Origin: Symbiodinium natans
Lineage: Eukaryota; Sar; Dinophyceae; Suessiales; Symbiodiniaceae
Direction: 5' to 3'
DNA: 64,000 nt
Assembly (NCBI GenBank): GCA_905221605.1
Contig: CAJNDS010000427.1
Span: 62,001 to 126,000 of the forward strand
In this document: one piece after another, positions 35,901 to 47,500 of the stretch
Layout of the letters: every line of letters begins with the position of its first letter
How positions within the stretch are numbered: the stretch's first letter is position 1
Position numbers and translations under genes: made by a program
The notes under the pieces: model-generated
What the model saw: the letters and a program-made list of their open reading frames with translations, nothing else
Told to the model about the DNA's origin: nothing
Databases searched by the model: none

Positions 35901-38900
35901 CCGAGATGAGGGCGTCAGAAGCATTAAGCCGAGCCATCTGGGCGGCAAACTCCAGGGATGTTTATCGGGGATATAGCCCTCTCCAACATGCTTTCGGGAG
36001 GGCTCCGGATGAACTGGGTAGGCTGGGCGATAATGTGCTTCGGGATGTTCCGATTCTGACGGAGAATGGCATTTCTGCTGAGTTCGGTTATGATGTGAAA
36101 GCCATGTTGACTGCCGAACGAACCTTCTTAGAAGAACAGGCGAGAGAGCGACTTCAGAGAGCAGAGGCGTCAGGCCACAGACCCATGAGACAATTCACTC
36201 CTGGGGATCTTGTGTACGTTTGGAGGCGCATGACGCCGAAGCAAGAAGGGAGCAAGCCTTTCCGTACCGGGCGTTTTGTGGGGCCTTGTAGGGTTTTAGC
36301 TACGGAGACCCGGGTTGAGGAGGGGCATTTGAGGGCTGGCAGTGTGATTTGGTTGTACCGGGCTGGGAATTTGATAAAGGCTTCGCCTGAACAGTTGAGA
36401 CCTGCAAGTGCCCGAGAAGAGGCATGGCAGGAGCTCCAGGAACCCATTGAGATTCCATGGACCATAGGGGACACCTTAGCTAAGAACCCACCTCACAGCT
36501 ATGAAGATGTTACGTCAGAGGCTTCGCATATGCCCGCCACGGCCCATAGGGATGAGCTGGAAAGGCAGGAGAGCGGCTGGCCAACACCTACGCGAAGGGT
36601 GACGGGCAAACGTGGAGCAGACCAAGGGGCTGTGGGGCGGGAGGTGAGGCCGCGGGAAGGGGCGGGAGCTAGCGAATGGGAACAAGGGGAAGATCCCGTA
36701 GAATCCTCTCAAACGCCCGTTCACGCCGGCGGTCGCGTTCGGTCTCGGACGCCGCTCCATAGGGGTCGACCTGTGGCACACAGGGTCCCGTTAGAAAGGG
36801 CCGACTTTCTAGAAGAGTGTGGGTTGGTTCTTCCTGATGAGCCCAGGAAATTCTGGAGCTCATCAGGCGCGGCGATCGAACTGGCCATCGACCTTCCGAA
36901 GGCCAACACAAAGAAAGGCAAGGAGTGGATGCGAGACCTGGGTTGCTTCTTTAGTAGGCAGCTGAGAAGAAGCAATGTTGAGGTGTCTGAAAAACACCTA
37001 AGTCCCGAACAAATTGAGGGGTTCCGAAAGGCCAAACATAAAGAGGTCCGAAACTTTGTCGTTGCTGAGGCTTTTAAGCGACTGCCGGAACACCTTAAAC
37101 CCTCAAGAGACCAGGTCCTGAAGATGAGGTGGATTTTAACTTGGAAGCTGGATGATAGTCATGACCCTAAAGACGGTGAACCCTTGAAGCGGGACTCTTC
37201 CAATAACCCCCTCAAACCAAAGGCCCGGGCCGTGGTGTTGGGTTACATGGATCCCGCCTATGAATTCCGACCCACGAGTTCCCCCACCATGAATCGAACC
37301 ACGCGGCAGCTGTTTTTACAAGCTAGTGCCAACATGGGTTTTAGCATCTCCAAAGGTGACATCAGTAGCGCCTTTTTACAAGGCGATGCCTTTGGAGAAG
37401 ACCGGCCTATGTACTGTGAACCCCTCAAAGAGATCTGTGAGGCCCTGGAAGTGCCTGAGCACTCCACCATGCTGCTTACGAAAGCAGCATATGGGTTAGT
37501 AGAGGCCCCCCTTCAGTGGTATCTTACTGTAGCAAAATTTTTGGAGTCCATAGGGGGCGAGCGCCAGTTCTCGGACCCATGCTGCTGGGGTTTCTTCCGA
37601 AAAGATCGAACGCCCATCGCATATGTGTGCGGTCATATAGATGACTTTATGTTTGCCGGGAAAGGGGATTGTCCTGAATGGGCGGCCTTAAGGAAGAAGA
37701 TCCAGGATCGGTTCAAATGGGGCTTGTGGGAAGAACGCAAGTTTGTGCAGTGCGGGGTCCTGATTCAGAGCCTGGACAATGGAGGGTTCTGCTTGAGTCA
37801 ACCGGACTTCCTCGATTCCATCTGTGAGGTTAACATTGGTCGCAACCGAGCTAAAGACTTAGAGGCCAACATGTCCCCAGGCGAGATGCATCAAGTAAGA
37901 AGCGTGCTTGGAGGACTGTCATGGCATGCAAATCAAGTAGCGCCGCAGCTTTGTGCACATGTGGGGCTGTTGCTGTCTAAAGTTAGCAAGGGTTGTGTCA
38001 AAGACGTGTTGGAGGTAAACCGTTTGGTAAAGAAGGCAAGGGCCACTCAGCACCAAAAATTGTTCGTCCACCCGTGTCCATCCAAGGAGATGCCCGTGGT
38101 GGCAGCTTGGGTGGACGCCGCGCACGCCAACCGCGTGGACTTGGGCTCCACCAAGGGCGTGGTCATTGGGTGTGCCTCTGACAAGCTTCTTAAGGGAGAA
38201 CTGACGCCCATAACCCCAATCATGTGGCAATCCGCCAGAATACACCGAGTGTGCCGGTCAAGTGCGGCTGCCGAAACTAGAGCTGCCATAGACGCTGAGG
38301 ATGAGCTGTACGCAGTTCGGTTTCAGGTGTTTGAGTTCTTTGGGGGGCAAGTGTCCTTATGGCGTTGTGATGATGCCGTTACGTGCGTCCCGGGGGTTTT
38401 GATATCCGATAGCAAGAACCTCTATGATAGATTGAGCCAGACTGTGCTGACCTTGAAGGGAGCCGAGAAGCGATCGGACATCGAGTCCCTATGCTTAAAG
38501 GAGAGCATGGGATCTACAGGCGTCATCGTACGCTGGGTGAATGGAGACTCGCAGTTGGCCAACTCTCTGACTAAGGAGAACGAACCTCACCAAATCAGCG
38601 AGTACCTGCGCCGGAACGGCACCTGGCGTATAGTGTTTGATCCTCAGTTACTATCTGGTCGTAAGAGGAAGCAGTTGGGGATGGACCGATTAGATGAAGA
38701 GCCCACAGCGCAATCTGAGTCTTAAAAAGAAGAAGCATAGGGGAGGAGAATGCCCCCTGTGCAAATCTGAAGCTTTGAATGTGCTGCAAATGCGAACTCG
38801 ATCGCAGCACCCTGACATCTCGAGCAAGGAGCGCGAGACAGAGAAAACTGTCAGCTACGCGCTCCAAGCTTTGTGCGTTAGGGCCTGTGCCTCTTTGGTG

Positions 38901-39153
38901 ACGTGACGTCGCTACCCATCTTGCAAGGGGAACCCATGATTATAAGGCTAGAGCACAGGTCATCAGTCACAAGTAGCTTGTTGAAGCGAAGTCTGGGCTA
39001 CCTTACTTACATAACCGTGTGTAGACCTTGCCTAAACCCTGTACCCTATATAGACCCTAAACCCCTGTGCCGCTAAACCCTAAACCTCGAAACCCTAAAC
39101 CCCAAAAACCCCAGACATACCAAAACATCCTGTGCCTTCTTCCCACAACCCTA

Positions 39154-39191
<38 letters not shown>

Positions 39192-41508
39192 GGTTCTGGG
39201 TTGGTTTGTGGCTTTAGGGGTTTATTAAAACGGGGTCATTGTTGAAAATCATTTTACATCTTTATGAATACTTAAGCCCAATAAGGCACAACAAAAATGT
39301 AGTACCCCAGCAATGGATTCAGGGTTCAGGGGTTTAGGGGGTTTAGAGGGTTTAGGGGGTTTGGGAGTTTAGGGCTGTAAGGTTTAGGGGTTTAGAGGTT
39401 TAGGTTTAGGGATTTAGGGTTTTTTTGAACATGAAGTGTCCCATTCGGCCAGGGATGGCATCAAGTTCGACGCGATGCCGGCCAATGGGACCGTCCCTGG
39501 GGCCTCCGAACCCCTAAACCCTAAACCCTAAACCCCAGACCCTAAACCATCAATCCTCAGGCCCTAAGCCCTAAACCTAAATGCTTGAACGGTTCGTGGC
39601 AGTTTGGGCTAAGGTTGTTGGGCCAATCGGGGACTTCCGGACGTGGATTCTTGCATCCCCAGCTGACGTACCACATAGTTGATTCCTAGGACCGGGAGTA
39701 GGCCCTTTTTCCCTTCTTTTAGGGTTGGGGTTCCCTTATCATCCCCTTCAAACCAAACAGGGCACCCTTTTTATTGCTAGGTTACTCGCGGGTCTAGCAA
39801 TCACACCTACACCCCTAAACCCCTAAACCCCTAAACCCCTACACCCCGACACCCCTAAACCCCTAAACCCCTAAACCCCTAAACCCCTAAACCCCTAAAC
39901 CCCTAAACCCCTAAACCCCTAAACCCCTAAACCCCTAAACCCTAAACCCTTGACCCTACTTCTTAAACCCTAAACCCCAAACCTGCGGGACCCAACTAAA
40001 GAATTGTGCCCGAACAGAAGAAATTCCTTGGCACAATTCTTCACGGCAGGCCGATACGCCAAAACCCATTAGGGCAACACTTCCTCCGAAGCCTCACTGG
40101 GCTTTTGGAAGTCTACTTTTGCAAGGCACTTACCCTTGAAACCCTAAACCCCAAACCCTAAACCCGAAACCCTAAACCCTAAAATAACCCAAAAGGTTTA
40201 AGGCTACCTGCTCAGCCCCGAGATGCCCTTTGGTGAATCCATCTGTCGACCCACAGAATGTACTTGGAGGTTCATGGTACTCAACATACATAGCTGGCAT
40301 GCAGTTTGTGTTCGTCATGGGGGGCCAGTCATGATTGCACATGTGCACCATCTTGTTTGGCATGTTAAGTGTGCCTGAGCGTGAATGTGCCACTGTCACG
40401 AACATGCATGGCATAACATCGTAATGAAATCTCATGAGTTTCATGGAGGTACTACTACAAACACACATTGGTGCACGACCACGATGCGGACAAGCCGGCC
40501 GCAAAAGACGAGATGCTGCAGGAACTGAGGTGGGCGTCCCAGCGGCCGACAAGTCAGGCGCGCGAGTCTGACGTGGACTCACTCGATGTCCTTGATGCCC
40601 AGGCGTGGTTGGCCGCCCTGAATGTCGGAGAGGAGGATAACCGTTCCTCATACGCTCTACTCCATCCCAACCAAGTGTGGGCATTGAACCAAAACCCGAG
40701 CAACGGGTTTGACAACGCGTCCAACGACTTGCACCTCCAGACCCTGATCGCCAACATGCACATGCTCTGGACAGAACATCCTTCCGTGCATCCAGCCCAC
40801 TGGCTGATGGGCAGTGAAGCTCTGGTTGCACAATGTTTCCCTCTGTGTCCTGACTTGTGGAATGTTCCACGCAATGAGTTTCCGATCCTGTCGAGCTTCG
40901 ACTTGCCAAGAGAGGGGCGTACGTCTAGGGCCATGATGTCACAGGCCGGCAACAGCATGAATGTCATCGTTATGACGGCGATCCATCTACTTGGCCTCAG
41001 GAATTTGTAAGCAACGCAGACATTCAAGCTCTTAAAACCCTGAACCCTAGAAACCCTGAAACCTATATACCCTAAACCCTGAATCCTAAACCCTGAACAC
41101 TAAACCCTAAACCCTACCGTCATCTCTTTGTTTTCAAAGCCGCAGGATTTTGGTCATTGAAGGCATCCACGCTCTGAACCCTCTCTACACCCAGGACCCA
41201 GCGGGGTTGCTGGGTTGTGCAGGGGCCCTCAACCCTAAACCCTCCACCCTAAACCCTAAACCCTAAACCCTCAACCCTAAACCCTAAACCCCACAGCCTA
41301 AACAAACCCTAAGCCCCAAATCCCCGAAACCCGAAATGGGTTGAGGATGCAGGGATGGCAGCCGCATAAACACATGCAAGAAGCCATAGAACCCCAGAAC
41401 CCTGAACCCTAAACGAAACACTACGGTTTAGGGTTTCAGGGTTTTGGGGTTTACTACACCTGCAGCCTAAGCCCCTAGAGAGCCTGAATCCCGAGACCTA
41501 CACGAACC

Positions 41509-41546
<38 letters not shown>

Positions 41547-44500
41547 CCCTAAAACAAAAAACTCAGGTTTAAAACCTAGACCCTAAACCCTAAACCCAGG
41601 TTGGTGTTTGGCGTTCTAAAGCCCAAACCCACGGGCCCTGCCGCCTCTCACAAGGCTGTTTCGGAGGACAAGCTCTTCAAGATCTTCATCTCACCCCTTA
41701 CCTCTCTGCAGGCAGGGTTTAGGGTTTAGGGTTTACGTTTTCGGGTTTAGGGTTCAGGGTTTAGGGCTTCAGGGGTCAAGAGTAGGCCCTAATTCCCTTT
41801 GTTTTAGGGCTTTCGGTTGCCTTAAAGCCTCTTCGAACCCCAAAAAAATGGATTCTTATATTTCTAGGTGACCCGAAGCCCGGAATACCCGAAACCCGAA
41901 ACCTGACACCCTAAAACCCAAACCTTCTCTAGGGGTCTGGGCTTCCTGGCGCATGGAGCCATCCGTGTATCCCCCCCCCCCCCACTCCCTCAGTTGCAAA
42001 CACTGCCCAATGTAGTCCTACAGACCTTGGGAAGCCCTCATGTAGGGCTCGGGTTTAGGGTTTTAAGGTTTCAGGGTCTTGGGGTTAAGGGTTTAGGGTT
42101 TCACCCCCACAACGGCCCAGTATTTGCACACTCCATTCCCTACATCATGGGCCCGTTTTGGTACCCCTAAACTTTCAGACGCATTCGTAGACGCCCGAAA
42201 AGCATATAATCCCCGCCCTGCAGTTGGATGACCACAACTGTGCTGGCGCCCCGGGAAGGAGCCGGGGCATTTCGAGCATGAGGGTATAGAGATTAGGGTT
42301 CAGGGTTTCGGGCACAGGGCTGAGGGTTGAGAGCTTGATGGGTTTTGGGTTTTATGTCACGATTTTGGGGGGCTGACTGTCCAGGAATTTAAGGTGCATC
42401 TGAAGTCCGTCAGCCTTTAGCCAAAAATCCTCAAATACCACAAGTACCCCAAATTCCCCAAAAAGCTCCTACGCCCCCCAAATGTCCCAAACACCCCTAA
42501 CCACAAACACACCCCTCCCACCAAAAACATTAAAAACACCAAACAAAAAAGCCCAACTCCGCGAACACTCACCGCGTCCGACTTCGCACGCCACAGCGCC
42601 CAAACACCACCGGGTGGGGCCGGAATTAGCTCAAAAATCAGGGCCTAACAGGCTTCGCAGTGCCAGGGTTCAAAGTCATTGTTCAGAAGGTGATCAATAG
42701 CTCTGCCTGCTTGTTGGGCTGTCAGGGTTTCCACCGGGACTTCAAGGACGAATGGGGGGGGGGGGATGGGGGGTTGGAAAGCCTGAATGGGTGTTTCCGA
42801 AATTTGGGGGTGCCTTATTGGGGTCCTTACTATCAGGAAATTCTACCATTTGGGGGGGCTATTTTTTAGGGTCCCCTAGGGTCGTAAACCCCAAAATCGA
42901 GGTCAAGACCACGAACCAACCCCGGCCCTTCAACCCGTGAGCCCTAAACCCTAAACCCTAAACCCTAAACCCTAAACCCTAAACCCTAAACCGAGGTCAA
43001 GACAACGAACCATCGGCTCCTTAGACGCATGTGCCGCGACTACATGTTCCGCGGCAACTCAGCGGCCAGGCCCTCGAACACGTGGTTGAGGGTTTAAGGG
43101 TTAAGGGTTTAGGGTTTAGGGTTTAGGGTTTAGGGTTTGCTTAAGAACCACAAAAATGAAGAAATAATAATCCCTAGATTTCCCTGATAAGGAAGAATCT
43201 GTATATTTTTTGGGGTGGTTATTAAGCAGTTGGTATAGGTTTAAGGGTTCTGTGGTTTGAGGATTGGGGCTTAAAACCGAACAGGAACCATGGCCCAGGA
43301 CCCTATACAACCAATTGTATGCCTTCTACAGTCCCTGTGTAGACCTAAACCCTAAACCCTAAACCCTAAACCCTAAACCCCATGGTCCCCTTAGCAGGAT
43401 CCCTTCAAGAGTATCTCAACATGATGCACGTTTGCAGTTTAGGGCTTCGGCCCCAGTGTCCTCTTATTAGGGCTTACGACACAAAACCTAAACGCCCTAA
43501 ACGGCTTGAGGGCACATCCCTAAATCCCAAACCCTAAACCCTAAACGCCAAACCTTCAATTAACCCCCAAGCGCTAAACCCTATACCCCAAACAATAAAC
43601 CTGAAACCCTAAGTGCAAGAGCCAGAAATTACCCCTAACCCGATGTCTCCCTCTGCCGATCGCAGGATCCATAGGGCGGGGCCATGGGCTTCAGGGTTCA
43701 GGGTTGAGGTTTCTTAGAACACAGGAGGGCGGCTGGGGATGGGTTAAGCAACCCAACCTTTTCTGAAAATTCTTTTGTCGTCCCTATGGGCCCCCTAGGT
43801 ACTCAAACCCTTATCCCTAAACCTTAGAGAATCCTCAACAACGAATCCCACATGTCAAGCCCAACCCTAAACCCTAAACCCTCAACCCTAAACCCTAAAC
43901 CCTAAACCCTAAACCCTAAGCCCTAAACCCTAAAGCCCTAAACCCTAAACCCTAAACCCTCAACCCTAAACCCTAAACCCTAAACCTTCCACCCTGAACC
44001 CGACCCTTTGGCCAGCCGACTGAGGCTCGGACTCTGGCAATGTGGGACAACGTCCGCAAGGGGGAGGCCTGACCCCCGAAACGACTTTGGGTTAAGTGCT
44101 TGGGGCATAGGGCTTCAGTGCGTACGAAGTAGGGCTTAGGGCTTAGGGTTCAGGAGTTTAGGGTTTAGGGTTTAGGGTTTAGGGTTCAGGAGTGCAGTTA
44201 ACCATGCAAGGTTAGAGTTTGCAGTGTAGGGTTTGGGGGTCATCGATCATGATATGAAGTCCTAGAGTCGCTCACCCCGAGACCGTAAACCCCTGAACTG
44301 CCCTGGGCCCCCTAAACCCTAAACCCTAAACCCTAAACCCTAAACCCTAAACTCTAAACCCTAAACTCTAAACCCTAAACCCCTGAACCCAGGGCGTGTG
44401 GATCTTCCCCCACCAGAACAATGCAGACTTCGTCATGAACTCTGCGGCCGAGTACGAGGCATCGCTCGGCAGTGAAGAGTTTTTGTTGGGGCCTTCTGGG

Positions 44501-47500
44501 CCCACACCTTCACCCTAAGGTTTCGTGTACCCAATTAGGGGATACTTGGGCCTTAAGGTACTTCCTATTGAGGTACTTTGGGGGCCCAAGCATATAATAA
44601 TAAGGTACTTGGACCCTTAAGGTCAACCCTAAGCCCCAAACCCTAAAAGGGTTTCCAGCTTCAGCAGCTTCAGCAGCTTCGGGCTTAGGGGGTTGGGGGT
44701 TAGGGTTTAGGGTTTAGGATTTAGGGTTTAGGGTTTAGGGTTTAGGGTTTAGGGTTTAGGGTTTAGGGTTTCCCTAGCATCGAAACAGCCCCTCAGGCTC
44801 AAATCTGAATCCCAAAACCCTCATGAAGCTTAACCCTTCGATCCAAAAGCTTCTTCTTAGTTCAGCGGCCTAGGGTCTAGGGTTTAGGGTTTAGGGTTGA
44901 GGGTTGAGGGTTTAGGGTTTAGGGTTTAGGGTTTTAGGGTTTAGGGTTTAGGGTTTAGGGCTGCCGAAGCCGATCCAGGACAGATGGCCATGCTCAGCCC
45001 AGTGGTGCCCTGTCCCCCTTTCTAGGGTTTAGGGTTTAGGGTTTAGGGTTTCCGGTACAAGGAGGGACCCCTAGAAGGGACCCGTTAATCTTATCCCCCA
45101 TAGAACCCCTATATATACACCTTATGATCGTCCCTATATACCTAAGTAGGCCCTAAAGAGCCCCCTCAATCACCTTTAAGGTCCCTTAGAAGGTTTAGGA
45201 ACCACAAGGGCAGAATCAGCAGGTTGCTGCCGGGCTTGGGGTTGGGATTTCAGTTCCCCAAACCCCAAACCCCCAAAGCCCAAATCCTAAACCCTAAAAC
45301 CCTAAAACCCTAAGACCCTAAAACCCTAACACCCTAAAACCCTAAAACCCCAAAACCCGAAACCCGATAAGCCCCACCCCAAACAGACATCCCCCTGCCA
45401 ACCCTCGCCCAATTCCGCAAACCTTAAACCCTTGCCTACACCCTAAGACCCTGAAACTTCGTGGGTTTAGGGTTTAGGAGTTTTGGGTACAGGCCAGGGA
45501 AACCCTAAACCCTAAACCCTAAACCCTAAACCCTAAACCCTAAACCCTAAACCCTAAACCCTAAACCCCTAACACCCTAACACCCTAACACCCTAACACC
45601 CTAACACCCTAAACCCTAAACCCTAAACAACCCTTTTAAAGGCTCTGAAGCAAAACTCAGCGCCTGGCGCAGATTCCGGTGCTCAAGACCTTCATCGAGC
45701 CACTCCTTCGGGCCGCAGATGCCTCAGCTGCGTAAATGGGGTGTTAGGCTTTTGAGGGTTTAGGGTTTAGGGTTTAGGGTTTAGGGTTTAGGGTTTAGGG
45801 TTTAGGGTTTAGCTTTTCATGGTTTAGGGTGTCGGGCTTTTTGGGTTTAGGGTTTAGATTTTTTGGGTTTATGGTTTAGCGTTTAGGGCTTAGGGCTTGG
45901 GGCTTTGAGGATTTTGGGTTGAGGGTTTAGTGGTTTAGGGCTGTCGAAGATCAGTGTACACTTGGGGGGGGGGGGGGGGGGGCTACTCCCCGCCCCAACA
46001 AATATGTCCTGAACCTAGGCGGTCTCGTGATGCCAAGGTCACGCCTGAGGACGACACCTTTCCGAAGGCGCTCGTGCAACATGTGGTGAGTTCTCTAAAA
46101 CCTTAAACCCTAGACCCTAAACCCTAAACCGATGATTCGGTCCCCTTTAGTGTGCTCTACAACTGACAGGCCGCCTTTTTCTAGTATCGCAATGATGGTC
46201 CCTTTTTGGGGTACTCTAACAATCAGGTGCCGCCCTATACTGGTAACCTCAAAAGTTTAGAGATCTGACCATGTGCTTAGCTCAGCGGAACATGAGATGT
46301 GTTTTGTGACGGCAGTGTGAACTAACATTTAAGGGCGACCAGTCCTGCTTGTGACTTGCTACGATGTTGCCGTCATGGGCATCGCTATGTGTCATTTTCG
46401 TGTTTTTTTTTTGGGGGGCGGGGGGGGAGGGGTGCCATGAGCAGAAGTACTGACGCGATCTCCGTCCTGCTGTGATGTCGAGATACTGCTTCGGGCTTTC
46501 TGCCGGCTCGCTGCTGCAAAGCGCATGACGCTTGCATCTAGACGCCTTGCAGCTTCACCTACTAGACCTCAAACCCTGTCAGCCCCCCATATTCTTCTCT
46601 GCTCAGTGAACACCACAGCCTCCAGAAACTCAAAGCCCGTCCTCCCTAGACCCCAAGCCACGAAACCCTAAATCCTAAACCCCAAACCCTGGAACCCTGA
46701 AAGGGCCAACTTTTTGCGATAAGACAAACCTCAAACCCTGAAAAGGAAGGCCTAGGAGACCTAAGGCCCGCAAAACCCTAAACTCTAAACCCTAAACCCT
46801 AAGCCCTAAACCTAAATCGTGCAAACCCTAAACCCCCAGAACCCTCAACCCCAAACCCCAAACCCCAAACCCTCGACAGGAGAACCCCAAACCCTAAACC
46901 CTAAACCCTAAACCCTAAACCCTAAACCCTAAACCCTAAACCCTAAACCCTAAACCCTAAACCCTAAACCCTAAACCCTCCCAACAGGCTCAGGAGATGA
47001 TTAACTTCCTGGACCTCTTCGCTTCCTGGCCCCCGGAGCTTACGCCGCCACTGGCGCCGGGGAGCCCAGAGTCGGCTTTGTTACGGGGCTTTAGGGGGTT
47101 TAGGGTTGAGGGTTCAGGGTTCAGGGTTTAGGGTTTCGGGTTTAGGGTTTAGGGCTAGGGCTGGGGTTAGGGTTCAGGGTTTAGGGTTTAGGGTTTAGGG
47201 CTAGGGTTTAGGGTTGAGGGTTCAGGGTTTATGGCCCAAAGTTTAGGGTTAGGGTTTAGGGTTGAGGGTTTAGGGGCTTAGGGGCTCAAGGGGTTTTTTG
47301 GGCATTACGGGTGTGGGGGGTTTGGGGCTTAAGGGTTTATAGAGGTTTCGGGTTCTAGGGGTTTTGGGATTTAGAGTTGGTTAGTTGCAGCTTCTCAAGT
47401 GAGTTCGTTTTCCTGGTGAATTACCTACTATACTGCCCTCAAAAGTAAGGGTTTGGGGTTTAGAGTTTAGGGGTTGGGTTTAGGGTCAAGGGTTACGGGG

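Larger units (their letters stand above)
31100..38925 (+). mobile_element. Intact Ty1/copia LTR retrotransposon
   Basis: A 7,826-bp element bounded by identical 166-bp LTRs that start TGCAA and end TTGCA, flanked by a 5-bp duplication (AGGGG). The order LTR - primer site - gag/zinc knuckle - protease - extra ORF - methyltransferase-like domain - integrase - reverse transcriptase - RNase H - LTR places integrase before reverse transcriptase, which defines the copia class. The LTRs are identical over their whole length, implying a recent insertion. It sits next to a poly-G run, in a kinase-gene intron, in the sense orientation. No frame-breaking mutation was seen; the only interruption is one in-frame UAG (33293) that looks programmed. 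Confidence 0.95.

Noticed and set aside
40172-40909. Minus-strand open frame of about 245 codons
   Set aside because: Over 40470-40909 it overlaps the more protein-like plus-strand frame; the 40180-40440 part remains unexplained and is mentioned with that fragment.
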